Positions 1 to 8,330 of a stretch of 64,000 nt of DNA are shown one piece after another. The notes below the pieces were generated by a model. It saw only the letters and a list, made by a program, of their open reading frames with translations. It searched no databases and was not told the origin of the DNA. Made by a program: the position numbers and the translations under genes. The stretch comes from CAKSFT01 sp045544615 (GTDB taxonomy: Bacteria; Bacillota; Clostridia; UBA1381): NCBI GenBank assembly GCA_045544615.1, contig JAZPZI010000022.1, forward strand, positions 20,724-84,723. Direction: 5' to 3'. Position 1 is the stretch's first letter, and every line of letters starts with the position of its first letter.

Positions 1-2
1 AT

Positions 3-917
3 ATCTTTGCGATGCGTGCAAAAAGCGGTGAGGGTAAGCTTCAGGTCGAGCTTGCACAGCTTAAATACCGTCTTCCACGACTTCGTGGAATGGGTACTGT
101 GATGAGCAGAACAGGTGCCGGCATCGGAACAAGAGGTCCGGGTGAGACCAAGTTAGAGACCGACCGCCGTCATATCCACAAGCGTATCTCGGCACTCGAG
201 GCAGAAATAAAGGAACTCAAAAAACACCGTGAGTTATTGCGCTCACGCAGAAAAAAGGACGGTGTCATAACCGCCGCACTTGTCGGCTACACAAATGCCG
301 GCAAATCCACACTTTTGAATATGCTGACCGATGCAGGCGTTTTTGCCGAGGATAAGCTTTTTGCAACGCTCGATACAACATCCCGTGCAATAACGCTCGA
401 GGATAACCGCAAAATCCTTTTAGTCGATACCGTCGGGTTTATAAGAAAGCTTCCGCATCACCTGATCGAAGCCTTCAAATCGACACTCGAAGAAGCGGTT
501 GTTGCAGATGTGCTCCTGCATGTTACCGACGTTTCAAACCCCGAATTTGAAAACCACATCAAGGTGGTTGAGGGCGTACTCTCGGATATCGGTGCAACAG
601 GCAAGCCTGTTATTAACCTATACAACAAAGCCGATATGGCAGAGGGAGTTATCCCCACAAAGAGCGGAGTTTTCATCTCTGCAAAAACGGGAGCGGGTAC
701 CGACGAGTTCTTGAAAGTCCTTGCCGATACCGCACCGGGCAAAAAGCAGGAAATTACTGTTTTGATACCCTACTCAAAGGGCGATATCGTAAACAGTCTT
801 CATAATAACCAAAAGGTCTTGTCGGAGGAATACACAGGCGAGGGCACAAAAATGACCCTGCTTGCCGATAAGATTACCTATAATAATCTGAGGGAATTTA
901 TAGTAGGCGGTGATTGA
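3..917 (+). CDS. hflX: GTPase HflX, 5' end cut by window edge
   Basis: Ribosome-associated GTPase of the HflX family, which splits or rescues stalled 70S ribosomes. The frame is already open at base 3 with IFA before the first Met at 12, matching the conserved family stretch, so that Met is internal and the true start lies upstream. Visible motifs, counted from the Met at 12: the glycine-rich GAGIGTRGPGETKLETD linker (35-51), a coiled helix pair, G1 GYTNAGKST (92-100), G3 DTVG (139-142), G4 NKAD (205-208) and a SAK G5 motif. About 300 of a usual 400 or so residues are present. The 3' end overlaps the next gene by 8 bp, suggesting translational coupling. Confidence 0.95.
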   Translation: MFAMRAKSGEGKLQVELAQLKYRLPRLRGMGTVMSRTGAGIGTRGPGETKLETDRRHIHKRISALEAEIKELKKHRELLRSRRKKDGVITAALVGYTNAGKSTLLNMLTDAGVFAEDKLFATLDTTSRAITLEDNRKILLVDTVGFIRKLPHHLIEAFKSTLEEAVVADVLLHVTDVSNPEFENHIKVVEGVLSDIGATGKPVINLYNKADMAEGVIPTKSGVFISAKTGAGTDEFLKVLADTAPGKKQEITVLIPYSKGDIVNSLHNNQKVLSEEYTGEGTKMTLLADKITYNNLREFIVGGD

Positions 918-1554
918 TATTTCTAAAAAAATCAGCTATAAAACTGTCTGGGGACACACAGAAACACTGTTGGTCGAGAAAAAATCCAAGTTTATAGCCA
1001 ATGTTTTCCCGACAGATAACGAGGAGGATGCACTCATGCATCTTGCCGAGATAAAGAAAAAATATTCCGATGCAACTCACAATGTCTATGCCTATGTGAT
1101 TGACGAGAACAACATCTTCCGCTATTCGGATGACGGTGAGCCGGGCGGTACTGCCGGTATGCCTGTTTTAGACACTATCCGGAAAGAAGGACTTGTCGAT
1201 GTTTTAGTCGTTGTTACCCGATACTTCGGTGGCACACTTCTCGGCACAGGCGGACTTGTCCACGCATACAGTGCCAGTGCAAAGCAGGGTTTAACCGATG
1301 CAGGCATTATAACCCGCATCCTCTGCAATGTAGTCGAGATAAAAACCGACTATAACCTGTCGGGCAAGGTACAGTATAAAATCGCATCCGAAAACTATAT
1401 CCTTGAGGATACCATATATGATAACGAAGTGACCTTTAAGGTCTGCTGTAAAATCGAGGACACGCAAAAGTTTATCGATGAAGTTATTGACATCACAAAC
1501 GGCAAGGCACGCTGCCTGGTCGAGCCTGAGCCAAAATACATAGATGTCAAGTAA
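910..1554 (+). CDS. yigZ: YigZ / IMPACT family (UPF0029) protein
   Basis: Member of the YigZ/IMPACT family, whose bacterial function is still uncertain (RNA or ribosome-linked role proposed). The signature DDGEPGGTAGMPVL followed by VVVTRYFGGTLLGTGG is complete, and a C-terminal ferredoxin-like (DUF1949) half follows. At 214 aa it matches the usual length. The start is GTG at 910, overlapping the end of hflX by 8 bp; no strong Shine-Dalgarno is visible, consistent with coupling. It probably shares a transcript with hflX and the downstream lipoprotein. Confidence 0.9.
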   Translation: MIDISKKISYKTVWGHTETLLVEKKSKFIANVFPTDNEEDALMHLAEIKKKYSDATHNVYAYVIDENNIFRYSDDGEPGGTAGMPVLDTIRKEGLVDVLVVVTRYFGGTLLGTGGLVHAYSASAKQGLTDAGIITRILCNVVEIKTDYNLSGKVQYKIASENYILEDTIYDNEVTFKVCCKIEDTQKFIDEVIDITNGKARCLVEPEPKYIDVK

Positions 1555-1570
1555 GAAAGGACTGATATAT

Positions 1571-2098
1571 ATGAAAAAATTCGCAATACTTCTGCTGCTG
1601 GCATCTGTGATTTCTGCCTGTACACCGCAAAATGTACCAGAAACTCCCGACACGCCTGATGTACCTGCACCGGAGGCAATCCGCCACGAGCTTTTAGATG
1701 AGCTTGATGCCTCGGAATACAATGTTTTTTCGGAGAATATGTTTGACTTTGATTCTGACGGCGAAGATGATACCGTAACGCTCTGGACAAATGCCGAGGT
1801 TGTAGACGGTGAGTTTATGTATGACGACGGTCAGCACTGGAAGCTCACAGTCGAAACGGCAAACGGATTTTTCGACCTCTATGACGAGTATGTTCAGTTG
1901 GGTGCTGCAGAAATTGATATCGGCGAATTCTATAACGAAAAGCCCGAAGCTGTAATAATCCTCACCCTGACAACGGGGGCAGGAAAGAGCATAACCCACT
2001 ATGTATTCAAAGACGGAGTATTCCTTGAAGAACAGGCTTACTCAACCGATGACTACGCAGAGGGCGGCACAAATATTGTAATTTCATCACACACATAA
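1571..2098 (+). CDS. putative lipoprotein of unknown function
   Basis: A 175 aa exported lipoprotein that I do not recognise. The start at ATG 1571 is chosen because an AAGAAAGGA ribosome binding site sits about 10 bp upstream and because it gives a clean signal peptide: MKK, a Leu-rich core, and lipobox ISAC with Cys-17. A Pro/Thr/Asp-rich linker follows. Around residues 50-60 the DFDSDGEDD stretch resembles a Ca-binding loop of the VCBS/dockerin type. The remainder is acidic with predicted beta strands. It lies 16 bp after yigZ and 19 bp before trxA, so probably in the same operon. Confidence 0.75.
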   Translation: MKKFAILLLLASVISACTPQNVPETPDTPDVPAPEAIRHELLDELDASEYNVFSENMFDFDSDGEDDTVTLWTNAEVVDGEFMYDDGQHWKLTVETANGFFDLYDEYVQLGAAEIDIGEFYNEKPEAVIILTLTTGAGKSITHYVFKDGVFLEEQAYSTDDYAEGGTNIVISSHT

Positions 2099-2117
2099 AA
2101 GAAAGGAAGAATTGATT

Positions 2118-2435
2118 ATGGCAAAGAATTTAACAAAAGCAGATTTCGAACGCGAAGTATTGTTAAAAGAAGGTCTCGCCCTTGTAGATTTCTGGGCATC
2201 CTGGTGCGGTCCCTGCAGAATGGTCTCCCCGATTATCGACCAGCTCTCGGAAGAATATGCAGGTAAAGTTGACATTTGCAAGGTAAATGTTGACGAAGAA
2301 TCGGCTCTTGCATCTGAATATGCAGTCGTTTCAATCCCGACAATTATAATATTCAAAAACGGAAAACCTGTTGAAAAGGTTGTAGGTGTCCGCTCTTTTG
2401 ACGACTTCTGCGACATAATCGACGCACACTTATAA
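2118..2435 (+). CDS. trxA: thioredoxin
   Basis: Cytoplasmic thiol-disulfide oxidoreductase. The 105 aa product has the classic active site WCGPC at residues 29-33, the preceding DFWAS strand, and the cis-proline SIPT loop. ATG 2118 is preferred over the in-frame TTG at 2112 because GAAAGGAAG (2101-2109) is then spaced correctly. No thioredoxin reductase gene is adjacent. A hairpin follows the stop. Confidence 0.95.
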   Translation: MAKNLTKADFEREVLLKEGLALVDFWASWCGPCRMVSPIIDQLSEEYAGKVDICKVNVDEESALASEYAVVSIPTIIIFKNGKPVEKVVGVRSFDDFCDIIDAHL

Positions 2436-2443
2436 TCACCGAC

Positions 2444-2468
2444 GGCTTGCCCTTTTTATGGGCAAGCC
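2444..2468 (+). terminator. hairpin after trxA
   Basis: Perfect 9 bp stem GGCTTGCCC / GGGCAAGCC with a TTTTTAT loop, 8 bp after the trxA stop. The following T-tract is weak, so it may terminate inefficiently. It separates the trxA transcription unit from the arginine operon promoter. Confidence 0.65.
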
Positions 2469-2477
2469 CCAGTTATT

Positions 2478-2544
2478 TATGCACATTTTGCATATATAGG
2501 CACTTTTATGCATCATTTTTGTATAAATAATGAATATTTATGTA
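2478..2544 (+). promoter_or_regulatory. additional ARG-box-like palindromes upstream of argD
   Basis: Two AT-rich imperfect dyads precede the argD promoter: TATGCA-N5-TGCATA at 2478-2494 and TGAATATTTATGTA at 2531-2544. Both resemble the 18 bp ArgR operator (TGAAT-like half-sites around an A/T core). ArgR hexamers normally bind tandem or spaced boxes, so these could be auxiliary operators. This is inference from pattern only. Confidence 0.4.
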
Positions 2545-2560
2545 AAATATCAAATATTTC

Positions 2561-2589
2561 TTGCATTTTTATGCAAATAGTTGTATAAT
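2561..2589 (+). promoter_or_regulatory. arginine operon promoter with overlapping ARG box
   Basis: A sigma-A promoter with -35 TTGCAT (2561-2566), a 17 bp spacer and -10 TATAAT (2584-2589). The palindrome TTGCAT-TTTT-ATGCAA (2561-2576) covers the -35 and part of the spacer, the position expected for an ArgR operator that blocks RNA polymerase. Transcription would begin near 2596, about 25 bp before argD. Confidence 0.7.
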
Positions 2590-2620
2590 AGAAAAATACT
2601 TGGCAAAAAGGATGATGAAG

Positions 2621-3811
2621 ATGATAGATAACATTAAAGCACTCGACAAAAAATACTATATGAACACCTTTGGCGACCGCCTTCCTGTAGCATTTGAGCG
2701 TGGCGAAGGCATCAAGCTATACTCGACAGAGGGAAAGGAATACTACGACTTTTTAGGCGGTATTGCGGTAAACTCACTCGGCCACTCACACCCGAAGTTC
2801 ATATCAGCCTTAAAGGCACAGCTTGACAAGGTTATCCACACATCAAATCTTTATTACATAGAAAATCAGGCAAAGCTTGCCCGGAAGCTATGCGAGCACT
2901 CATCGGCAGACAAGGTTTTCTTCTGCTCGACAGGTGCCGAGGCAAACGAGGGTGCACTAAAGCTTGCAAAGATATATTTTTATAAAAAAGGCATTGAAAA
3001 ATACGAGGTAATCTCGCTCGATAAATCCTTCCACGGAAGAACAATCGCAACGGTTGCGGCAACCGGTCAGGAAAAATACCAGAAGCCTTACCGTCCGCTG
3101 CCACCAGGATTTATCCAGGTCGAGCCCGATAACATCGACGCAATCAAGGCTGCCATAACCGACAAAACCGCAGCGATTATGATTGAGCTTATCCAGGGCG
3201 AGAGCGGTGTTCATCCGATGAGCCCAGAATATGTGAAAAAGCTCCGTGCGATTTGTGACGAAAAGGAAATCCTGCTCATCTTTGACGAGGTGCAGACAGG
3301 TATGGGAAGATGTGGCGAATACTTTGCACATCAGCTCTATGGCGTTGAACCAGACATATTCACCTCGGCAAAGGCACTCGGCGGCGGTGTTCCGATCGGT
3401 GCGGTCTGTGCAAAGGATTTCGTAGCAGAGAGCTTCTCACCGGGAGACCACGGCTCAACATTTGGCGGAAACCCGCTTGCAACCGCAGCAGGAAACGCCG
3501 TATTCGATATCTATGAAGAAGAAAATTTAGTTGAAAACTCAAAAGCAATGGGTAAGTACTTTAAATCAAAGCTCAATGCTCTTATGGAAAAATACCCCGA
3601 AAAGATTTCCGAGGTAAGAGGCGAAGGCCTGCTCGTCGGTGCAGAACTCAATGCCGACATAGCAAAGGCGGTATTTACAGGGCTTTTCGATTTAGGCTAT
3701 CTGACAAGCCTTTGCGGAAACGCCTTGCGTTTGGCGCCTCCGCTTATCATTCAAAAAACCGATATTGACGGCTTCATCTCGGCACTCGAAAAGGTTTTGA
3801 ACGAAAACTGA
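2621..3811 (+). CDS. argD: acetylornithine aminotransferase
   Basis: PLP-dependent class III aminotransferase that converts N-acetylglutamate semialdehyde to N-acetylornithine. The 396 aa product carries the FDEVQTGMGR cofactor motif and the PLP lysine in SAKALGGG (Lys-251). An apparent extension to TTG 2561 is rejected since it overlaps the promoter; among ATGs at 2612, 2615 and 2621 the last has the best spacing from the AAAAAGG at 2605-2611. First gene of the operon argD-argF-GNAT-argC-argB-GNAT. A 4-aminobutyrate or succinylornithine aminotransferase is excluded mainly by context. Confidence 0.93.
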   Translation: MIDNIKALDKKYYMNTFGDRLPVAFERGEGIKLYSTEGKEYYDFLGGIAVNSLGHSHPKFISALKAQLDKVIHTSNLYYIENQAKLARKLCEHSSADKVFFCSTGAEANEGALKLAKIYFYKKGIEKYEVISLDKSFHGRTIATVAATGQEKYQKPYRPLPPGFIQVEPDNIDAIKAAITDKTAAIMIELIQGESGVHPMSPEYVKKLRAICDEKEILLIFDEVQTGMGRCGEYFAHQLYGVEPDIFTSAKALGGGVPIGAVCAKDFVAESFSPGDHGSTFGGNPLATAAGNAVFDIYEEENLVENSKAMGKYFKSKLNALMEKYPEKISEVRGEGLLVGAELNADIAKAVFTGLFDLGYLTSLCGNALRLAPPLIIQKTDIDGFISALEKVLNEN

Positions 3812-3832
3812 TTAGCAGAAAGGATTATAACC

Positions 3833-4750
3833 ATGCAGGATTTTATAAGCTTACACGACCTCACAAAGGAGGAGATAACCTCTCTTTTGGAGCTTGCAAT
3901 AAAGCTGAAGGCAGAAACTAAAAAAGGGATTGAACACCACATCTTAAAGGGCAAGACTCTTGGTATGATTTTTACCAAGTCATCAACAAGAACAAGAGTT
4001 TCATTTGAGGTCGGTATGACACAGCTTGGTGGCTATCCGCTTTTCTTGTCGGCAAACGACATCCAGCTCGGCCGTGGTGAGACAATCTACGATACCGCAA
4101 AGGTTTTGGAAAGATACCTGGACGGTATCATGATAAGAACATTTGCACACAGTGATGTTTTGGAGCTTGCAGAGCACGCCGACATCCCTGTTATAAATGC
4201 TCTGACCGACCTTCTCCACCCCTGTCAGGTGCTTGCAGATTTGCAGACAGTCTATGAGCACAAGGGAACTCTGGAGGGCTTGAAATTTGCATACATAGGC
4301 GACGGAAACAACATGGCGAACTCGATTATGTACGGCTGTGCAAAGATGGGCATTGACTGTGCCATTGCATCTCCAAAGGGTTATGAGCCTGACGCCGAGG
4401 TAACAGAGGGTGCAAAGGCCGATGCAAAGAAAAACGGTTCGGCACTCATCGTAACCGAGGACCCTGTTGAGGCTATAAAGAATGCAGATATCGTCTACAC
4501 CGATACATGGGTAAGCATGGGCCAGGAAGCCGAGAAGGCAGAGAGAATCAAGATTTTCATGCCATATCAGGTCGACAAAAAGCTCTTTGCAAACGCAAAA
4601 GCCGATGCAGTATTTATGCACTGCCTGCCTGCATACCGTGGCTATGAGGTTACAGAGGATGTAATCGACGGGCCGAACTCGATAATCTTTGACGAAGCAG
4701 AAAACAGACTCCATGCGCAAAAAGCGATTATGGCGACTCTGATGGGATAA
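3833..4750 (+). CDS. argF: ornithine carbamoyltransferase
   Basis: Catalyses carbamoyl phosphate + ornithine to citrulline. The 305 aa product has the carbamoyl-phosphate loop STRTR (51-55), HPCQ (129-132), and the ornithine-binding HCLP motif near the C-terminus, all diagnostic of OTCase. AGAAAGG precedes ATG 3833. Gap to argD is 21 bp and to the next gene 12 bp, consistent with one operon under the 2561 promoter. Anabolic assignment rests on the arginine-biosynthesis context; no arcA or arcC is nearby. Confidence 0.95.
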   Translation: MQDFISLHDLTKEEITSLLELAIKLKAETKKGIEHHILKGKTLGMIFTKSSTRTRVSFEVGMTQLGGYPLFLSANDIQLGRGETIYDTAKVLERYLDGIMIRTFAHSDVLELAEHADIPVINALTDLLHPCQVLADLQTVYEHKGTLEGLKFAYIGDGNNMANSIMYGCAKMGIDCAIASPKGYEPDAEVTEGAKADAKKNGSALIVTEDPVEAIKNADIVYTDTWVSMGQEAEKAERIKIFMPYQVDKKLFANAKADAVFMHCLPAYRGYEVTEDVIDGPNSIIFDEAENRLHAQKAIMATLMG

Positions 4751-4762
4751 GGAGAAAAACTT

Positions 4763-5245
4763 ATGGATGACTACAGCTCACTTTTCGAGGTCCGCATCGC
4801 AACCTATGACGATATCCCCGATATTCTGGATATCACTCACGAGGCGTTTGTAAAATACGCCGAGCTTGCAGGGCTCCCGACGATTGCGGCACTCGACGAA
4901 ACATACGAGGATGTCAAGCATGACATCGATACAAAGATTGTACTTATCGCCTTTTCTGACAGCACTCCTGTGGGAAGTGTCAGAGTTGAGGTTTTTGACG
5001 ATAACACCGCATACCTTTCACGTTTCGGGGTAAAGCTTACCTCGCAGAATAACGGTATCGGTAAATCTATTATGAACCTGGTTGACCGCATCATGATTAA
5101 AAAGGGTGTTAAATCAATCGCACTCGATACAGGTGCAAAAATCACCTCACTTATCCGCTTTTACTATGGCAGAGGCTTCTATATCGACTCGACCGACAAA
5201 TCAAGAGGCTATGTAAGAGCACACTTAATAAAGGAATATAAATAA
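4763..5245 (+). CDS. GNAT family N-acetyltransferase in the arg operon
   Basis: A 160 aa single-domain GNAT acetyltransferase. Visible are the N-terminal IRxATxxD strand-helix start, the central acyl-CoA loop NNGIGKSIM (about residues 97-105, matching QxxGIGxxL) and the C-terminal FYYGRGF motif. It has GGAG 8 bp before ATG 4763 and sits between argF and argC with short gaps. The position suggests arginine-related acetylation, but the sequence alone does not reveal the substrate; it could also be a general amine acetyltransferase. Confidence 0.85.
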   Translation: MDDYSSLFEVRIATYDDIPDILDITHEAFVKYAELAGLPTIAALDETYEDVKHDIDTKIVLIAFSDSTPVGSVRVEVFDDNTAYLSRFGVKLTSQNNGIGKSIMNLVDRIMIKKGVKSIALDTGAKITSLIRFYYGRGFYIDSTDKSRGYVRAHLIKEYK

Positions 5246-5259
5246 CGGAGGAATATTTT

Positions 5260-6297
5260 ATGATAAAGGTAGCAGTTTTGGGTGCAACAGGCTATGCAGG
5301 CATCGAGCTTGTAAGGCTTTTATCGAACCACCCCGAAGTAAGTCTTGAAATTCTCGGCTCGCAGAGCTTTGCAGGTCAGAAGATAAGCGAGGTTTATCAG
5401 AACTTTGAGCATATCCTCGATAAGGAATGCGAAAAGCTCGACCTTGATAAGGTAAAGGAATGCGATGTGGCATTTACCGCTCTTCCACACGGTGCATCAA
5501 AGGAAGTCATTCCTGCACTTTTAGCACAGGGCGTTAAGGTTATAGATTTGAGTGGCGACTACCGCTACGATTCAGCAAAGGTTTATGAAGAATGGTACGG
5601 CGAGCCTCATTCATCGCCCGAGCTTTTAGCAGAATCGGTTTACGGACTTTGCGAGCTCCACCGTGATAAGGTAAAATCGGCTCGCTTAATCGGTAACCCG
5701 GGTTGCTACACCACCTGTTCAATCCTTGGTGCGGCACCGCTTTTGGCATCGGGAATCGGCAACGACAAAAACATCATAATCGATGCAAAGTCGGGTGTTA
5801 CAGGTGCCGGCAGAGGTATTGCTCTTCCATACCATTTCTGCGAATGTACCGAAAACTCAAAGGCGTATAAGATTGCAACTCACCGCCATACTTCGGAAAT
5901 CGAGCAGGAGCTCTCAAACATCGCAGGCAAGGAAATCATGGTTTCCTTTACACCGCATCTTATCCCGCAGAAGCGTGGAATACTCTCGACAATCTATATA
6001 AACCTCAACAAACCTTGCACAACCGAGGAAATCGTTGAGCTTTATAAGGAATACTATAAGGACGAGTTCTTTGTCCGCATAAAGGACGCCGGAAGCCTCC
6101 CCGAAACAAAGCATGTTGCGGGCAGTAACTTCGTTGATATCGGCGTAGTTGTTGATAAGCGTTTGAACCGTGCTGTAGTTGTAAGTGCACTCGATAATAT
6201 CGTAAAGGGTGCGGCAGGTCAGGCTGTTCAGAACATGAACCTCATGTTCGGGCTCGACGAGGGCACAGGCTTAAAGCACGCCGGATTCTATCTATAA
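5260..6297 (+). CDS. argC: N-acetyl-gamma-glutamyl-phosphate reductase
   Basis: NADPH-dependent reductase making N-acetylglutamate semialdehyde. The 345 aa product starts with the Rossmann motif GATGYAGIEL and has the catalytic cysteine in GNPGCYTT (Cys-149). CGGAGG precedes ATG 5260. It is followed after 12 bp by argB, its substrate-supplying partner. Length and motifs fit the type 1 ArgC family. Confidence 0.96.
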   Translation: MIKVAVLGATGYAGIELVRLLSNHPEVSLEILGSQSFAGQKISEVYQNFEHILDKECEKLDLDKVKECDVAFTALPHGASKEVIPALLAQGVKVIDLSGDYRYDSAKVYEEWYGEPHSSPELLAESVYGLCELHRDKVKSARLIGNPGCYTTCSILGAAPLLASGIGNDKNIIIDAKSGVTGAGRGIALPYHFCECTENSKAYKIATHRHTSEIEQELSNIAGKEIMVSFTPHLIPQKRGILSTIYINLNKPCTTEEIVELYKEYYKDEFFVRIKDAGSLPETKHVAGSNFVDIGVVVDKRLNRAVVVSALDNIVKGAAGQAVQNMNLMFGLDEGTGLKHAGFYL

Positions 6298-6309
6298 GGA
6301 GCAGGAAAA

Positions 6310-7182
6310 ATGGAAGAACTTATAAAAAAAGCCGGGATACTCATTGAAGCACTCCCCTACATACAAAAATTTGCAGGCTCGACCGTTGTTATCAAGTACG
6401 GCGGTAACGCTATGATTAACGAGGAACTCAAAAACTCGGTTATTGAGGATATCACACTCCTGAAGTTCATCGGCTTAAATCCGATTGTTGTACACGGCGG
6501 CGGCCCTGACATCTCAAAGGCACTTGCCGACAATAACATAAAGACCGAGTTCATCAACGGACTTCGTGTAACAGATGCCGACACCATGCGGATTGCACAG
6601 CAGGTTTTGGTCGGCAAGACAAATAAGGAAATTGTGTCGCTTCTAAACTGCAAAGGCGGAAAGGCTATCGGTTTTTGCGGTATAGACGGTGGATTTATAA
6701 AGTGTAAAAAGCATATGGTTGAAACCGACGAAGGCCCTGCTGATATCGGCTTTGTCGGCGATATTGTTGAGATAGATCCGCATATTTTAGACTACATCTC
6801 AAGCGATCAATACATCCCTGTTGTTGCACCAATCGGCACAGACGAGGAAGGACACAGCTACAACATCAATGCAGACAGCGTTGCAGCGGCAGTTGCAGCG
6901 GCAACTGAGGCAGAAAAGCTGATTCTCTTAACCGACGTTGAGGGTGTAAAGGACAAGGAAGGAAATATCGTCTATGAGGCAGGCGAGTCGGAAATCAATG
7001 CTATGATTGATGACGGCACAATCTCGGGCGGTATGATTCCAAAGGTATTGGGTTGCCTTGATGCAATCCATGCAGGCGTTAAGGGTGTGCATATCATCGA
7101 CGGTAGAATCCCGCACTGCCTGCTTCTGGAAATCTTCACAAAATCGGGTATCGGTACTCTTATAAAAGGCGAGGGATATTGA
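6310..7182 (+). CDS. argB: N-acetylglutamate kinase
   Basis: Amino acid kinase that phosphorylates N-acetylglutamate. The 290 aa product has the phosphate loop KYGGNAM, the VHGGGP motif, and a C-terminal EIFTKSGIGT. An N-terminal helix (about 20 residues ending EALPYIQKF) precedes the kinase core; this is the long form that in characterised enzymes such as those of Thermotoga and Pseudomonas confers arginine feedback inhibition. That suggests the cyclic acetyl pathway, although argJ is not in the window. Stop and next start overlap as TGATG. Confidence 0.95.
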   Translation: MEELIKKAGILIEALPYIQKFAGSTVVIKYGGNAMINEELKNSVIEDITLLKFIGLNPIVVHGGGPDISKALADNNIKTEFINGLRVTDADTMRIAQQVLVGKTNKEIVSLLNCKGGKAIGFCGIDGGFIKCKKHMVETDEGPADIGFVGDIVEIDPHILDYISSDQYIPVVAPIGTDEEGHSYNINADSVAAAVAAATEAEKLILLTDVEGVKDKEGNIVYEAGESEINAMIDDGTISGGMIPKVLGCLDAIHAGVKGVHIIDGRIPHCLLLEIFTKSGIGTLIKGEGY

Positions 7183-7649
7183 TGGAAATTCGTCGTGCTG
7201 AAATTAAGGATATGGAGAAAATCTGTGACCTTTTAAATCAGGTTTTAGAGGTGCACCATAACGGTCGCCCCGACCTTTTTAAATCGGGTTGCAGAAAATA
7301 TACCGACCCGGAGCTTGAAGTTTTGATTGCAGACGACCAGAGACCGATTTTTGTCGCAGACGATGACGGTGTGGTCTCGGGATATGCTTTTTGTATAATC
7401 GAGGAGCACAAAAACAATAATATCTTAACCGATATAAAGACTCTCTACATAGACGACCTCTGTGTTGACGAAAAAACAAGAGGAAAGCATGTCGGGAGTG
7501 CACTTTTTGAGTATGTAAAAGGCTATGCCAGGGAAATCGGGTGCTATAATGTGACCCTGAATGTCTGGGCGTGCAACGAGAGTGCAAAAGCGTTTTATGA
7601 ACGACTCGGGCTCTTGCCGCAGAAGTTCGGAATGGAAATGATATTATAG
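7182..7649 (+). CDS. GNAT family N-acetyltransferase, last gene of arg operon
   Basis: A 155 aa GNAT acetyltransferase with acyl-CoA loop TRGKHVGSALFEYV (about 103-116) and C-terminal AFYERLG. ATG 7182 overlaps the argB stop (TGATG), showing translational coupling; the in-frame TTG at 7179 lacks a better ribosome site. It differs clearly from the other operon GNAT. Candidate roles are N-acetylglutamate synthesis or an unrelated acetylation; the substrate is unknown. Confidence 0.87.
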   Translation: MEIRRAEIKDMEKICDLLNQVLEVHHNGRPDLFKSGCRKYTDPELEVLIADDQRPIFVADDDGVVSGYAFCIIEEHKNNNILTDIKTLYIDDLCVDEKTRGKHVGSALFEYVKGYAREIGCYNVTLNVWACNESAKAFYERLGLLPQKFGMEMIL

Positions 7650-7660
7650 AATTTATAAAA

Positions 7661-7688
7661 AAGCAGATGCAAAAGCATCTGCTTTTTT
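7661..7688 (+). terminator. terminator of arginine operon
   Basis: Perfect 10 bp stem AAGCAGATGC / GCATCTGCTT, loop AAAA, followed by T residues, 11 bp after the last arg gene. A near copy with the same stem core occurs at 8267-8291. Confidence 0.9.
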
Positions 7689-7720
7689 CGTGAGAGCATG
7701 GACTCTATCTCCTGCTTTTT

Positions 7721-7954
7721 TTAAAAATCGTGTCGCCCGCCGGAGCTTAATTTATATTCCTCAAACACCTGCACGATTTCCTCAATCGCATCAAAATCGG
7801 ATAGTTCATCATCCTGGAGTATTTCCTGGATTTTTGCAAGCACCTCTATTGCGGTGCTGTCTGCGATTTCGTCAGCATCAAAGCCGGGCATATTGAGTGC
7901 ATCCTCGATTGCGACCGATATGTAACGAACCAAGAGTTCTTTTTTTATCTCCAT
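7721..7954 (-). CDS. small acidic protein of unknown function
   Basis: A 77 aa, strongly acidic, probably all-helical cytoplasmic protein. Start ATG 7954 is supported by AAAGGTGGA upstream; a longer reading frame to 8005 lacks a ribosome site. I recognise no family. It is transcribed divergently from the ribbon-helix-helix gene at 8082 with about 127 bp of AT-rich DNA between them. Confidence 0.65.
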   Translation of the reverse strand: MEIKKELLVRYISVAIEDALNMPGFDADEIADSTAIEVLAKIQEILQDDELSDFDAIEEIVQVFEEYKLSSGGRHDF

Positions 7955-8081
7955 AATTATTCCACCTTTCTTTTTTATTGTATCACACAAAACAGAAATA
8001 TACAACAGAAATTTCTAATATATTATAAAAATGTATTTTGAAATATAATATATGTATAAACTAAAAAAGGTGGTTGTTAAA

Positions 8082-8255
8082 ATGGCGTTTAATCCAAAAC
8101 CGACCAAGAAAAAGGTAAAAGCAGGCTATAAAACGTTATATATTACCGATGAATTGGTAGAAAAAATCAATGATTTGGCAAAAGAACACGAAACAAGTTT
8201 TAATAATATTGTTATTAGTATAATTGAAGATTTTTTTGAAAAGAACGAAAAATAA
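8082..8255 (+). CDS. ribbon-helix-helix (CopG/Arc-like) small protein
   Basis: A 57 aa protein with a Lys-rich N-terminus, then a predicted beta strand (KTLYIT), helix (DELVEKINDLAKEH), turn (ETSF) and helix (NNIVISIIEDFF), the layout of ribbon-helix-helix DNA-binding proteins. AAAGGTGG lies about 10 bp before ATG 8082, so the ORF start at 8052 is not used. It could be an antitoxin-type regulator but no toxin gene follows; a terminator comes directly after. Confidence 0.7.
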   Translation: MAFNPKPTKKKVKAGYKTLYITDELVEKINDLAKEHETSFNNIVISIIEDFFEKNEK

Positions 8256-8266
8256 AACAGGAAAGG

Positions 8267-8291
8267 CAGATGCAAAAGCATCTGTTTTTTT
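8267..8291 (+). terminator. terminator after RHH gene
   Basis: Stem CAGATGC / GCATCTG, loop AAAA, then seven T residues. It shares its stem and loop with the arg operon terminator at 7661. Confidence 0.85.
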
Positions 8292-8294
8292 AAG

Positions 8295-8314
8295 GGAGGG
8301 CTTCTATGCCCTCC
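8295..8314 (+). repeat. short palindromic repeat (TGTAGGG family, truncated copy)
   Basis: GGAGGGC - TTCTAT - GCCCTCC. It has the same core as the copies at 54169 and 54543 but lacks the leading TGTAG. Confidence 0.6.
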
Positions 8315-8330
8315 TGCTTTTTTTATTCCC

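Noticed and set aside
2561..2620. Longer ArgD from TTG 2561
   Set aside because: This lies on the promoter itself, upstream of the transcription start.
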